Source of the DNA: HGM04593 sp045646845 | Lineage (GTDB): Bacteria > Bacteroidota > Bacteroidia > Bacteroidales > Bacteroidaceae | Assembly: GCA_045646845.1 (NCBI GenBank) | Contig: JAZRLO010000015.1 | Span: 66,605 to 130,604, forward strand | DNA length: 64,000 nucleotides | Direction of reading: 5' to 3' | The notes under the pieces: model-generated | Databases searched by the model: none | What the model saw: only the letters and a program-made list of their open reading frames with translations | What the model was told of the DNA's origin: nothing | In this document: one piece after another, positions 17,332 to 26,697 of the stretch | Layout: the number at the start of each line of letters is the position of its first letter | Position numbering within the stretch: the stretch's first letter is position 1 | Made by a program: the position numbers and the translations under genes

Positions 17332-18099
17332 TCAAAGTTCCTTGCTCTCCCCTTCGATGAAATATTTGCGTTCTATGGTGTTGCCGTCGAGCACAACGTA
17401 AGCGAACGTCGATATCCAGTCCCCGAGATATATGCAACGCGAGGCGTCACCGAGAGGAAGGTCCTCATCGACATGACGGTGGCCGAAGATGAAGCAATCG
17501 ACTGTAGGATGCGACTCGAGGTACTTGCGCGCGAATATCATGCAGTCCTCCTTTTCGGGTCCAAGGAAGGGGGTATCACCCTTCACCTTATGCTTCAGCA
17601 TGCTATGTCTTGCCCAACTATGACCCATCCATATGCTCCAGCGCGGATGTACCATGGAGAACATCCACTGCAGAAAGCGATTGTGGAACACTGAACGCAG
17701 GAAACGGAAACTTCTCTCGGTGGAGAACTCATCGCCATGGGCAAGATATATCTCCTTGCCGTAGAGTTCCAGAAGGCACGGTTCCCGATGTATGGTCATT
17801 CCGCACTCCTTCTCGAAATAGTCGAGACACCATATGTCGTGGTTTCCCGTGAAGATATGCACCTCTACTCCCCGGTCCGTAAGTTCGGCAACCTTGCCGA
17901 GGAAACGTGTAAATCCTTTGGGCACGACATAGCGGAACTCGTACCAGAAGTCGAACATATCGCCAAGCATATATACAGCCGCAGCCTCATCCTTTATCTT
18001 GTCAAGAAAGGAAACGAGACGGCGTTCGTGGGTACGTCTGTGTTCAATGGCCCACGAGCCCAGATGTGCATCGGAGAGGAAATATATCTTCTTTCTCAT
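17332..18099 (-). CDS. lpxH: UDP-2,3-diacylglucosamine diphosphatase (LpxH-like)
   Basis: A 255-residue metallophosphoesterase with the full set of metal-binding motifs: SDAHLG (Asp10, His12), GDMFDFW (Asp47), GNHD (Asn86-His87), HGDEF (His121) and FGHRH near residue 206. In lipid A synthesis LpxH cleaves UDP-2,3-diacylglucosamine to lipid X and UMP at the inner membrane. The FDFW and GDEFS context favours this over a general phosphatase. It is convergent with the TolC-like gene, transcribed from its own promoter. Confidence 0.85.
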   Translation of the reverse strand: MRKKIYFLSDAHLGSWAIEHRRTHERRLVSFLDKIKDEAAAVYMLGDMFDFWYEFRYVVPKGFTRFLGKVAELTDRGVEVHIFTGNHDIWCLDYFEKECGMTIHREPCLLELYGKEIYLAHGDEFSTERSFRFLRSVFHNRFLQWMFSMVHPRWSIWMGHSWARHSMLKHKVKGDTPFLGPEKEDCMIFARKYLESHPTVDCFIFGHRHVDEDLPLGDASRCIYLGDWISTFAYVVLDGNTIERKYFIEGESKEL

Positions 18100-18106
18100 A
18101 GTACGG

Positions 18107-18137
18107 CAAACTTACATAAAAATAGTGTTCCAACAAC
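18107..18137 (-). promoter_or_regulatory. Promoter of lpxH
   Basis: Minus strand: GTTG (18137-18134), 19-nt spacer, TAAGTTTG (18114-18107), an exact -7 match. The -7 box ends 7 nt before the ATG, so the transcript is nearly leaderless. Confidence 0.7.
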
Positions 18138-18206
18138 CATTTATGGAACAAATGTTTCAATATCGGCAAATCCCGGCCACAAAAAGAAAAGCCGGAAGAC
18201 ACCTAC

Positions 18207-18518
18207 TCAAAGGAGCCCCAGTTCAAGTTTGGCCTCTTCGGTCATAAGGTCCTGGCTCCACTCAGGCTCGAAGACAAGATTCAGGTTCACGGCAGAGATC
18301 CCCTCAATTGACTCCACCTTCATTTTAACGTCTTCCATCATAAAATCGGCAGCCGGGCAGTTCGGAGCAGTCAGAGTCATGTCAATATCAACGCTGTCGT
18401 CTTCCTTCAGTTCAATACGGTAAATAAGCCCGAGGTCATATATATTCACAGGAATCTCAGGGTCATATACCGTCTTTATCATCTCTACTATTTTCTGTTC
18501 GAGTTCAATCTTTTCCAT
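18207..18518 (-). CDS. DUF59/MIP18-family Fe-S assembly protein (SufT-like)
   Basis: A 103-residue protein made of a single DUF59 domain. VYDPEIPVNIYDLGLIYRI and LTAPNCPAADFM are the family signatures, the latter holding the conserved Cys. Members help mature iron-sulfur proteins in the cytosol. I start it at the ATG complementary to 18516-18518 (MEKIELEQK); an upstream ATG at 18531-18533 overlaps the radC stop and would add five residues, and may permit translational coupling. It is the last gene of the glycosyltransferase-radC-DUF59 run. Confidence 0.88.
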   Translation of the reverse strand: MEKIELEQKIVEMIKTVYDPEIPVNIYDLGLIYRIELKEDDSVDIDMTLTAPNCPAADFMMEDVKMKVESIEGISAVNLNLVFEPEWSQDLMTEEAKLELGLL

Positions 18519-18532
18519 ATACATCAACCGCA

Positions 18533-19228
18533 TCAGAGGCGGCCCTCGTCATTATAACTGTAATATGCTCCATCTGTAAGGACAATGTGGTCGAGCATAC
18601 GTATATTCATAACCTTGCACGCCTGTGAAAGGTTTTCCGTAAGTTTATCGTCGTCCCTGCTCGGCTTGATATTACCCGAGGGGTGATTGTGGCACAACGC
18701 TATGGTAGTTGCCCTCTTGAGGAGAGCCTCTCTTATCACGAGCCTTATATCCACCGCAGTCGCCGTGAAGCCGCCGCTGCCTATGAGGGAATGGTCTATA
18801 ACCCTGTTCATGTTGTTAAGCAGCAGGACATAGCAACGTTCAACCGGCGAATCGCACAGCACAGGATAGAAATATTCGTACATATCCCTCGATGAGAGAA
18901 TTCTCCTACTCTCGTTTTTTTCGTCACCCCTGCGTTTCCATAATTCGCAGGCTGCAACAATGGTTATTGCCTTTGCGGGGCCTATTCCGCGAAACTGGCA
19001 CAGGTCATCGACCGACAGCCTTGCAAGTTCCGCTATGCTGTCACCGCAGGAGGCCAGCACACGTTTCATGAGACCCACGGCTGACTCCTCGTCATTGCCC
19101 GAACCGACAAGTATAGCAAGCAGTTCCGACTTGCTGAGCGATGAGATACCGTGAAGCATCGCCTTCTCACGCGGACGTTCGTCTATCGGCCAATCCTTAA
19201 TGCTCGTTTTTACCTTTTCACCGGACAT
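18533..19228 (-). CDS. radC: RadC/JAB-domain DNA repair-family protein
   Basis: A 231-residue RadC protein: an N-terminal helix-hairpin-helix region (LCQFRGIGPAKAITIVAACEL) and a C-terminal JAMM/MPN+ domain with the metal motif ALCHNHPSGNIKPSRDDDK. Despite the name, a role in DNA repair is doubtful and the biochemical function is unsettled; the JAMM residues are complete, so hydrolase activity is possible. It begins 1 nt after the glycosyltransferase stop and its stop overlaps or abuts the DUF59 start. Confidence 0.93.
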   Translation of the reverse strand: MSGEKVKTSIKDWPIDERPREKAMLHGISSLSKSELLAILVGSGNDEESAVGLMKRVLASCGDSIAELARLSVDDLCQFRGIGPAKAITIVAACELWKRRGDEKNESRRILSSRDMYEYFYPVLCDSPVERCYVLLLNNMNRVIDHSLIGSGGFTATAVDIRLVIREALLKRATTIALCHNHPSGNIKPSRDDDKLTENLSQACKVMNIRMLDHIVLTDGAYYSYNDEGRL

Positions 19229-19229
19229 T

Positions 19230-20225
19230 TTACCCTCTGTTATAGAGTTTGGTCAAATTCTCCTTGGTTTCAAGCGGACGCTTAAGTATCTTCTTGAACC
19301 ATAGAGCTTTCAAAAAGCCCGTGCCGTATCCAATTATCTGCACGGCGGCCGCAAGCACCGACAGTGCGGCAACCTTGACGCTCCTGTTCTTCACAAGCGA
19401 GTCGAAGAAGATGAGCATTATGTACAACAGTGGCAACAGCAACAGCCATGGGCAGAAGAACGCCGCAACCAACAGCGCGATACCGAGCATCAGCAATACA
19501 GCCGGCGCAGTATGCACAAGTTTCAAGGAGCCCGGATGTATTATCTGCAACCAGATGCGGGCCTGGCCGAAGTTATTCACCTGCTTGTAGAAACGGCGAA
19601 GGTCGATGCGGCGTTTATGGAAGACATAAACCTCGCGTATGAGGCGTATGCTGAACCCGGCATTGCGGATGCGGATGCTCAGGTCAATATCCTCGCCCAT
19701 CATATCCTTGAAGTCGCCCACCTTCTCATAGACCTCTTTCGAAAAGCCCATGTTGAATGTACGCGGACAGAATTTCTCCATCACCGCCTTGCCGCCACGT
19801 ATTCCGCCTGTTGTCCAGAAGGATGTCATGGCATGGCTCACGGCCTTCTGCATCGGCGAAAAAGAGCTGTCAGCGGCATCGGGGCCACCGAAACAGTCGC
19901 AATAACCGGCTGCCATAGCTGCTTCGAGTTTCTCGAAGTAGAACGGAGGAAGTATCACATCGGAATCGAAGAAGAGCAGATAATCGCCGTTCGCTCTTGC
20001 CATACCGTAGTTACGCGTGTCGCTACGGCCCGAATTCTCCTTGTAGTAGTAGCGGATAGTAAAAAAAGAACGATAGTGATCAAGCAAATGATCACACCGT
20101 TCTTTTGAGCCATCCTCTATAATAACCAACTCAAATGGCTTTACCGTCTGAGCCGACAGGCTGTCGAGCAGTTCCCTGACCTCGCCCGGCCTGTTATATA
20201 CCGGAACAATTATAGAGTATAACAA
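19230..20225 (-). CDS. Family 2 glycosyltransferase with C-terminal membrane segments
   Basis: A 331-residue GT-A enzyme. The nucleotide-sugar-binding start IIVPVYNRPGEVRELLDSL, the DxD motif DSD (Asp87, Asp89), and the GEDIDLSIRIR block (acceptor/base region) are present. Two or three hydrophobic segments follow (residues ~235-275 and ~290-310), anchoring it in the inner membrane. It probably adds a sugar to a lipid-linked or surface glycan; the sugar is unknown. radC follows at 1 nt, an unusual partner. Confidence 0.88.
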   Translation of the reverse strand: MLYSIIVPVYNRPGEVRELLDSLSAQTVKPFELVIIEDGSKERCDHLLDHYRSFFTIRYYYKENSGRSDTRNYGMARANGDYLLFFDSDVILPPFYFEKLEAAMAAGYCDCFGGPDAADSSFSPMQKAVSHAMTSFWTTGGIRGGKAVMEKFCPRTFNMGFSKEVYEKVGDFKDMMGEDIDLSIRIRNAGFSIRLIREVYVFHKRRIDLRRFYKQVNNFGQARIWLQIIHPGSLKLVHTAPAVLLMLGIALLVAAFFCPWLLLLPLLYIMLIFFDSLVKNRSVKVAALSVLAAAVQIIGYGTGFLKALWFKKILKRPLETKENLTKLYNRG

Positions 20226-20373
20226 AACTTTGTCTTTAATTTAAAGTTAAACTTGTCCATTAAAAAGCAGAAGAACAAGGCTTGCGGTAAAGGCGTAATA
20301 CCGGAGTTTACTTTTGGTAAATGAGGATTTACGCCTTGCCGTATGCAGTTATCACCTTTTAACGAGTCAAGAT

Positions 20374-20940
20374 TTATGCCTTTACGCGACCTACATAAGA
20401 ACCGTCACGGGTATCAACCTCGACGAGCTCACCTTCATTAATGAAGAGAGGTACGCGGATTTCCGCACCGGTCTCCAAAGTAGCGGGCTTTGTGGCGTTT
20501 GTCGCAGTGTCACCCTTGAGACCCGGCTCGGTATATGTGATTGCAAGCACAACCTTCACGGGCATGTCAGCGAAAAGGATTGTCTCTGTAGAAGCATCGG
20601 TAACGACCTCAAGAGTCATACCCTCCTTCATGTAAGCAACACCGTTGATCTGGTCTGCGGAAATGTTCACCTGCTCGTATGTCTCCTGATTCATGAATAC
20701 GTAGTCCGTACCCTCCTGATAGAGGTACTGGTAAGGACGGCGCTCAACGCGTACATCCTCGAGCTTCTCACCGATGTTGAAGCGACGCTCCAATACATAG
20801 CCGTCAACAACGTCCTTCAGTTTTGTACGCATGAAGGTGTTACCCTTGCCCGGCTTTACGTGAAGGAAGTCGATGCAGAAATACAACTTGCCATCCATAC
20901 GGATAGCTGTACCGATTTTAATGTCCTGAGCATTAATCAT
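20374..20940 (-). CDS. efp: Translation elongation factor P
   Basis: EF-P binds ribosomes stalled at polyproline stretches and helps peptide bond formation. The 188-residue protein has the KOW-like domain I and two OB domains. The tip loop reads VKPGKGN with Lys32 at the position modified in other species; the window has no obvious modifying enzyme. The C-terminal signature region (TGAEIRVPLFINEGELVEVD) is intact. Transcribed alone from its own promoter. Confidence 0.97.
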   Translation of the reverse strand: MINAQDIKIGTAIRMDGKLYFCIDFLHVKPGKGNTFMRTKLKDVVDGYVLERRFNIGEKLEDVRVERRPYQYLYQEGTDYVFMNQETYEQVNISADQINGVAYMKEGMTLEVVTDASTETILFADMPVKVVLAITYTEPGLKGDTATNATKPATLETGAEIRVPLFINEGELVEVDTRDGSYVGRVKA

Positions 20941-21011
20941 AACTATATCTTTTTTGTGTTAATATATCCGCTTTAGATGCATCCGTGCCCGAACGCACGG
21001 TCAACAGCGTG

Positions 21012-21043
21012 CAAAGATAATAAAAAACGGCAAGATTTGCAAT
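21012..21043 (-). promoter_or_regulatory. Promoter of efp
   Basis: Minus strand: ATTG (21043-21040), 20-nt spacer, TATCTTTG (21019-21012), exact -7 match. The leader is ~65 nt. Confidence 0.7.
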
Positions 21044-21125
21044 CTTATCACCGGTTTAATTGATATATGGAAAGACCAATAATTTATTTTAAAATAAGAA
21101 GTATAATTAATTAAACCTTTACAAG

Positions 21126-21156
21126 GTTGAAGACTCTAATAATTTGAGTAAATTTG
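21126..21156 (+). promoter_or_regulatory. Promoter of the RND efflux operon
   Basis: GTTG at 21126-21129, 19-nt spacer, exact TAAATTTG at 21149-21156. Predicted start near 21163, ~37 nt before the first gene. Confidence 0.7.
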
Positions 21157-21199
21157 CAAAATATAAAAATCAATAACAAACAGACAAACACAAGGAACC

Positions 21200-22270
21200 A
21201 TGAACAAGAAATTGAAATGGACTCTAATAACCATTCTCGCCATAGCTTTGGGTGCTTTCGGATACTACCAGTTGACACCCAAGGAGAACGAAGAACTGAA
21301 GGAGGAGATGCCGCAGGGAAAGAAGAAAAAGACACTCGAGGTACACGCCAAGATACTTGAACCGCACCTGCTGACCGACGAGATTCTCGCCGTGGGAGAC
21401 CTCGTTCCCGACGAAGAGGTACAGCTCTCGTTCGAATCGGCCGGAAAAATCACGCAGATTCACTTCTCCGAAGGCAGTTATGTAAAGAAAGGTACCCTGC
21501 TTGCAAAGGTGAACGACTCACAGTTGCAGGCGCACCTCAAACGCCTTGAATCGCAGGTACCTCTTGCCGAGGAACGCGTATATCGCCAGAACGCGCTTCT
21601 GCAGAAGGACGCCGTGAGCAAAGAGGCACTCGAGATTGTCAAGACCGAGCTTGCCACATTGAAAGCCGACATTGAAATGGTAAAGGCACAGATAAGGATG
21701 ACCGAGCTGCGCGCGCCGTTCGACGGAATAATCGGTTTGCGCCGGGTCAGCGTCGGTACATACGCCTCGCCCACAACCGTAATAGCGACACTCACTTCGG
21801 TAAAACCCATCAAGATAGAGTTCTCCGTTGCCGAAAAGTACGCCGGCGAAGTAAAGAAGGGGACAAACCTCGCTTTCAGGGTGGATGGAAAACTGGAAGA
21901 GTTTCAGGCACAGGTATATGCAACGGAATCGAGTATAGACAGCGAGACCCACAACCTGCAGGTACGCGCAATATATCCAAACACCAAAGGTGAGCTCATT
22001 CCCGGACAGTTCGCGGACATCAGACTAAAGCAGAAAGAGATACCCGGCGCAATATCGGTACCATCTGAGGCTATAGTACCCGAAATGGGCAAAAGCAAGG
22101 TGTTCGTTTACCGCGACGGAAAAGCCGTACCGGTTGACATCATCACAGGAATACGCACCTCGACAGAAGTACAGGTTCTGGATGGAGTTTCGCAGGGTGA
22201 CACTGTCATCACATCGGGCACGCTGCAGCTCCGCAAGGACATGAAGGTAATAATCACTGCATTCGAATAA
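21200..22270 (+). CDS. RND efflux periplasmic adaptor (membrane fusion protein)
   Basis: A 356-residue adaptor: an N-terminal membrane anchor (residues ~6-24), a lipoyl/barrel-sandwich domain interrupted by a helical hairpin (QLQAHLKRLESQVPLAEERV... to ...AQIRMTELRAPFDGIIGLRR), a beta-barrel domain and the membrane-proximal domain. It lacks a lipobox, so it is held by its N-terminal helix. It joins the inner-membrane pump at 22283 to the outer-membrane channel at 25315. First gene of a three-gene operon with 12 nt to the pump. Confidence 0.93.
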   Translation: MNKKLKWTLITILAIALGAFGYYQLTPKENEELKEEMPQGKKKKTLEVHAKILEPHLLTDEILAVGDLVPDEEVQLSFESAGKITQIHFSEGSYVKKGTLLAKVNDSQLQAHLKRLESQVPLAEERVYRQNALLQKDAVSKEALEIVKTELATLKADIEMVKAQIRMTELRAPFDGIIGLRRVSVGTYASPTTVIATLTSVKPIKIEFSVAEKYAGEVKKGTNLAFRVDGKLEEFQAQVYATESSIDSETHNLQVRAIYPNTKGELIPGQFADIRLKQKEIPGAISVPSEAIVPEMGKSKVFVYRDGKAVPVDIITGIRTSTEVQVLDGVSQGDTVITSGTLQLRKDMKVIITAFE

Positions 22271-22282
22271 AGCAAAAAAAGC

Positions 22283-25200
22283 ATGAACATATCGGAACTG
22301 AGCATACGCAGGCCGGTGCTTGCAACAGTGCTTACTATCATTATAATAATATTCGGAATGATTGGGTACGGAGTACTCGGTGTACGCGAATACCCCTCTG
22401 TTGACAACCCTATAATTTCGGTAACATGCAGCTATGCCGGTGCAAATGCCGATGTCATAGAAAACCAGATAACCGAACCGCTTGAGCAGAACATCAACGG
22501 AATACCGGGAATACGTTCGCTTACCAGCGTCAGCCAGCAGGGAAGCAGCCGCATAACCATAGAATTCGACCTCTCGGTCGATCTTGAAACAGCTGCAAAC
22601 GACGTGCGCGACAAGGTATCACGCGCACAACGCTACTTGCCGAGAGACTGTGACCCTCCGACAGTGTCAAAGGCCGATGCCGACGCCATGCCGATACTGA
22701 TGGTCGCGATACAGAGCGAAGACCTTTCGCTGCTCGAACTGAGCGAAATTGCCGACCTTACGGTAAAGGAGCAGCTGCAGACCATACCTGACGTGAGTAG
22801 CGTGCAGATTTGGGGAGAGAAGCGTTACTCGATGCGTATATGGCTCGACCCGATAAAGCTGGCTGCCTATGGCCTCACGCCGATAGACGTGAAGAACGCC
22901 ATAACCAGCGAGAATGTGGAACTCCCGTCGGGAAGCATCGAAGGCGACAATGTGGAACTTACCCTGAGGACCATGGGACAGATGCACACCGCAGAGGAGT
23001 TCAACAACATCATACTCAAGGAGAGCAACGGCAACATCGTACGTCTGAGGGACGTAGGACTGACGGAACTGGGCCCGGCCGACCTCAAGAGCTATATGAA
23101 GATGAACGGTATCCCCATGGTAGGAGTCGCAGTAGTTCCGCAGCCGGGAGCCAACCACATTGAGATTGCCGATGCCGTTTACGAGCGCATGGAGACTATA
23201 AAAAAAGACCTTCCCGACGGAATTGAATACACATACAGTTTCGACAACACCAAGTTCATCCGCGCATCCATCGACGAGGTAAAGAGCACCGTTTATGAGG
23301 CCTTCATTCTGGTGATTGCCATCATTTTCCTGTTCCTGCGCGACTGGCGCGTCACTCTCATCCCATGTATTGTGATACCCGTATCGCTCATAGGCGCATT
23401 CTTCGTTATGTATGTCATGGGATTCTCCATAAACGTACTCACCATGCTTGCCGTGGTACTTTCGGTGGGCCTTGTGGTTGACGATGCGATTGTGATGACA
23501 GAGAATATTTACATCCGCATTGAGCAAGGCATGAAACCTTTCAAGGCCGGAATCGAAGGTGCCAAAGAGATCTTCTTTGCGGTAATATCCACAACAGTAA
23601 CCTTGATCGCGGTATTCCTCCCCATCGTGTTCATGGAGGGTACAAGCGGACGGCTCTTCCGCGAATTCAGTTTCGTTGTAGCGGGTTCTGTTGTAATATC
23701 TTCGTTCGCAGCCCTGACATTTACCCCCATGCTCGCCACCAAGATTCTGAAAAGGCGCGAAAAACAGCAGTGGTTCTACCGCAAAACAGAACCCTTCTTT
23801 GCGGGCCTCAACAGACTGTACGAGCGTTCGCTTGCAGCATTCCTGAAAGCGAGATGGATAGCACTCATTGTAATGGCAGGCATGTTCGCGCTCATAGCAC
23901 ACCTGTGGGGAGAGATTCCCGAAGAGATGGCACCGCTTGAAGACCGTTCTCAGATAACCATAAACACACGTGGCCCCGAAGGGGTAAGTTACGAATTCAT
24001 GCGTGATTACACCGAAGAGATTGCCATGATTGTAGATTCCATCGTGCCCGACGCACAGGCTGTGACATCGCGCGTGTCGAGCAATAGCGGCAACATAAGA
24101 ATAACCTTAAAGGACATTGACAAGCGCAGCTACACACAGATGGATGTGGCCGACAAACTGACTGCGGCCGTAGGAAATATGACCAAGGCACGCGCATTCG
24201 TGCAGCAGCAATCGTCGTTCGGCGGACGACGCGGAAGCATGCCCGTGCAATATGTGATACAGGCAACGAACATCGAAAAGCTTCAGAAAGTGTTGCCGGA
24301 GTTCCTACAGAAAGTGAACGAAAACCCGGTATTCAAGATGGCGGATGCCGATCTCAAGTTCAGCAGCCCTGAGGCTCGCGTGAACATAAACCGCGACAAG
24401 GCAGGAATGTTGGGCGCAAGTGTACGCGATGTCGCGGAAACACTGCAATACGGACTCAGCGGACAGCGCATGGGATACTTCTACATGAACGGCAAGCAGT
24501 ACGAAATCATAGCACAGGTCAACCGCCAGCAACGCAACACACCTTCGAAGATAAAATCGATATATATACGTACGGACGACGGAGAGATGGTGCAGCTCGA
24601 CAACTTTGTGGAATTCGTCGAGTCCGTGACACCCCCGAAGCTGTACCACTACAACCGCTTCCTTTCGGCAACAGTATCGGCAGGACTGGCCGAAGGCAAG
24701 ACCATCGGTGACGGTCTGAATGAAATGGACAAGATTGCCGAGGAGGTACTTGACGATACGTTCCGCACAGCCCTTGCCGGAGATTCCAAGGAGTTCCGCG
24801 AGAGCTCATCGAGCCTGATGTTCGCATTCGTCCTCGCCCTGGTGCTCATATACCTTATTCTTGCCGCACAGTTCGAGAGTTTCAAGGACCCGCTGATAAT
24901 AATGCTCACCGTGCCGCTTGCAATTGCCGGCGCACTGATATTCATGGACTCCAACGGCATAACGATGAACATATTCAGTCAGATTGGTATAATAATGCTC
25001 ATCGGCCTTGTGGCTAAAAACGGTATCCTCATCGTTGAGTTCGCCAACCAGAAACAGGAGAACGGAGAGGATAAGATGTCAGCCATCAAAAGTGCGTCAC
25101 TACAGCGTCTGCGTCCTATTCTGATGACCAGCATCTCGACGATTCTGGGACTCGTACCGTTGGTGTTCGCAGGCGGCGAAGGCGCAAACCAGCGTATAGC

Positions 25201-25318
25201 GATGGGAACGGCAGTAGTGGGAGGTATGATTGTATCCACAATCCTTACCATGTACATTGTTCCGGCAATATACAGCTACATTTCAACAAACCGTAAAAAG
25301 AAGGAGGAGAACGCATGA
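22283..25318 (+). CDS. RND-family inner-membrane efflux pump (AcrB/MexB-like, HAE1 type)
   Basis: A 1011-residue proton-driven transporter. Twelve membrane helices are arranged 1+5 and 1+5 around two large periplasmic loops. In helix 4 the proton-relay pair DD is visible in SVGLVVDDAIVMTENIY, and helix 10 has the Lys in IGLVAKNGILIVEFAN. These mark the drug/hydrophobe exporters rather than the heavy-metal (CusA) type. Substrates cannot be inferred. It overlaps the following TolC-like gene by 4 nt (ATGA). Confidence 0.95.
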   Translation: MNISELSIRRPVLATVLTIIIIIFGMIGYGVLGVREYPSVDNPIISVTCSYAGANADVIENQITEPLEQNINGIPGIRSLTSVSQQGSSRITIEFDLSVDLETAANDVRDKVSRAQRYLPRDCDPPTVSKADADAMPILMVAIQSEDLSLLELSEIADLTVKEQLQTIPDVSSVQIWGEKRYSMRIWLDPIKLAAYGLTPIDVKNAITSENVELPSGSIEGDNVELTLRTMGQMHTAEEFNNIILKESNGNIVRLRDVGLTELGPADLKSYMKMNGIPMVGVAVVPQPGANHIEIADAVYERMETIKKDLPDGIEYTYSFDNTKFIRASIDEVKSTVYEAFILVIAIIFLFLRDWRVTLIPCIVIPVSLIGAFFVMYVMGFSINVLTMLAVVLSVGLVVDDAIVMTENIYIRIEQGMKPFKAGIEGAKEIFFAVISTTVTLIAVFLPIVFMEGTSGRLFREFSFVVAGSVVISSFAALTFTPMLATKILKRREKQQWFYRKTEPFFAGLNRLYERSLAAFLKARWIALIVMAGMFALIAHLWGEIPEEMAPLEDRSQITINTRGPEGVSYEFMRDYTEEIAMIVDSIVPDAQAVTSRVSSNSGNIRITLKDIDKRSYTQMDVADKLTAAVGNMTKARAFVQQQSSFGGRRGSMPVQYVIQATNIEKLQKVLPEFLQKVNENPVFKMADADLKFSSPEARVNINRDKAGMLGASVRDVAETLQYGLSGQRMGYFYMNGKQYEIIAQVNRQQRNTPSKIKSIYIRTDDGEMVQLDNFVEFVESVTPPKLYHYNRFLSATVSAGLAEGKTIGDGLNEMDKIAEEVLDDTFRTALAGDSKEFRESSSSLMFAFVLALVLIYLILAAQFESFKDPLIIMLTVPLAIAGALIFMDSNGITMNIFSQIGIIMLIGLVAKNGILIVEFANQKQENGEDKMSAIKSASLQRLRPILMTSISTILGLVPLVFAGGEGANQRIAMGTAVVGGMIVSTILTMYIVPAIYSYISTNRKKKEENA

Positions 25319-26631
25319 AACGACATCTCTGTATAATATTCGCGCTCATATTAGCACAGGCCGGAGTGAACGCACAGACATATACCCTGCAAAGTTGCCT
25401 TGAGGCCGGATTGGAAAACAACTACTCCCTGCGCATAACACGCAACAAGGAGCAGATAAGCCACAACAACGCTACACTGGCGAATGCCGGATACCTTCCC
25501 ACCATTGACTTGAACGCAGGATACGACGCAAACCTCGCGAACAGCGACTCCAAACTGCGTGCCACCGGCGAAACCCAAAGCGTGCGCAACTCGCTGGACC
25601 ACACGCTCACGGCCGGAATAGGATTGGACTGGACCATTTTTGACGGATTCAACATAAGCACGAACTACAAGCAGCTGAAGGAACTGGAGAAGATGGGAGA
25701 AACCACAACCCGGATAGAGATTGAGGACTTTATCGCCAACCTTGCTGCCGAATACTACAATTTCATCCAACAACGCCTGCGCCTGGTCAACTATTATTAT
25801 GCCGTATCGCTTTCCAAAGAGAGGTTGAGGATTGTAGAGGAGAGATACAACATTGGAAACTTCTCACGCCTTGACTACCAGCAGGCGAAGGTCGATTTCA
25901 ATGCAGACAGCGCGCAGTACATAAAACAGCATGAGATTGTCATAACATCGAGAATCGCGCTCAATGAAATGATGGCGATAGAACAGGTTTACACACCCAT
26001 AGAGACCGAAGAGAAGCACATTGCCATAAACAGCGAGCTCGACTTCAATGACCTGTGGAACAGTACCATAACGAATAACGCGAACCTGCTTCTCGCCGAC
26101 CAGAACAGCAACATGGCAAAGTTCGACTATAAAAAGGTACTGTCACGCAACTACCCGTACGTAAAGCTGAACGCCGGATACCGTTACACATTCAACAAAT
26201 ATGACACGAACAGCTATACCCGACGCAGCAACTGGGAAGGAAGCGCCGGTGTAACAATCGGGTTCAGCATATGGAACGGAAACAGAAGGCGCGAAAAACG
26301 CAATGCAGAGATTGAGATAAAGAACATGGAGCTGCAACGCGAACAGCTCGAACTCGCACTCAAGGCGGAACTCGGAAATCTCTGGAGCGCATACCAGAAC
26401 AATCTGCAGCTTCTTTCCCTTGAAAAACAGAATGTAGTGACCGCTCGGGAGAACCACGAGATTGCGAAGGAGAGATACATGCTCGGCGACCTGTCGGGAA
26501 TTGAGATGCGCGAGGCACAGAAGAGTCTCCTCGATGCAGAAGAACGACTGCTTTCAGTTGAATTTGACACAAAGATGTGCGAGATTTCACTGCTACAGAT
26601 AAGCGGCAAAATAACAGAATATCTTAAATAA
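25315..26631 (+). CDS. TolC-family outer-membrane channel of the RND operon
   Basis: A 438-residue protein with a signal peptide (CIIFALILAQAGVNAQ) and the two-fold TolC architecture: YTLQSCLEAGLENNYSLRI opens repeat one, and GSAGVTIGFSIWNGNRRREK lies in repeat two. Coiled-coil helices and short barrel strands alternate as expected. Start codon overlaps the pump's stop (ATGA, 25315-25318), so it is surely translated from the same mRNA and completes a tripartite efflux pump. Confidence 0.93.
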   Translation: MKRHLCIIFALILAQAGVNAQTYTLQSCLEAGLENNYSLRITRNKEQISHNNATLANAGYLPTIDLNAGYDANLANSDSKLRATGETQSVRNSLDHTLTAGIGLDWTIFDGFNISTNYKQLKELEKMGETTTRIEIEDFIANLAAEYYNFIQQRLRLVNYYYAVSLSKERLRIVEERYNIGNFSRLDYQQAKVDFNADSAQYIKQHEIVITSRIALNEMMAIEQVYTPIETEEKHIAINSELDFNDLWNSTITNNANLLLADQNSNMAKFDYKKVLSRNYPYVKLNAGYRYTFNKYDTNSYTRRSNWEGSAGVTIGFSIWNGNRRREKRNAEIEIKNMELQREQLELALKAELGNLWSAYQNNLQLLSLEKQNVVTARENHEIAKERYMLGDLSGIEMREAQKSLLDAEERLLSVEFDTKMCEISLLQISGKITEYLK

Positions 26632-26667
26632 GGACAACAAATTATAGGTTTATATTCCAACATTCCG

Positions 26668-26675
26668 TACCTTTG
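26668..26675 (+). promoter_or_regulatory. Candidate -7 box of the TonB-dependent receptor gene
   Basis: TACCTTTG is an exact TAnnTTTG match 22 nt before the ATG. No convincing -33 element. It suggests the receptor is expressed separately from the efflux operon. Confidence 0.45.
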
Positions 26676-26697
26676 CGGACTCGATTATAAAAACATT

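Noticed and set aside
22667..23902. Long open frame on the minus strand opposite the RND pump gene
   Set aside because: It lies wholly within the pump gene on the other strand, its sequence is Cys- and His-rich with no domain, and the plus-strand frame has strong family motifs.
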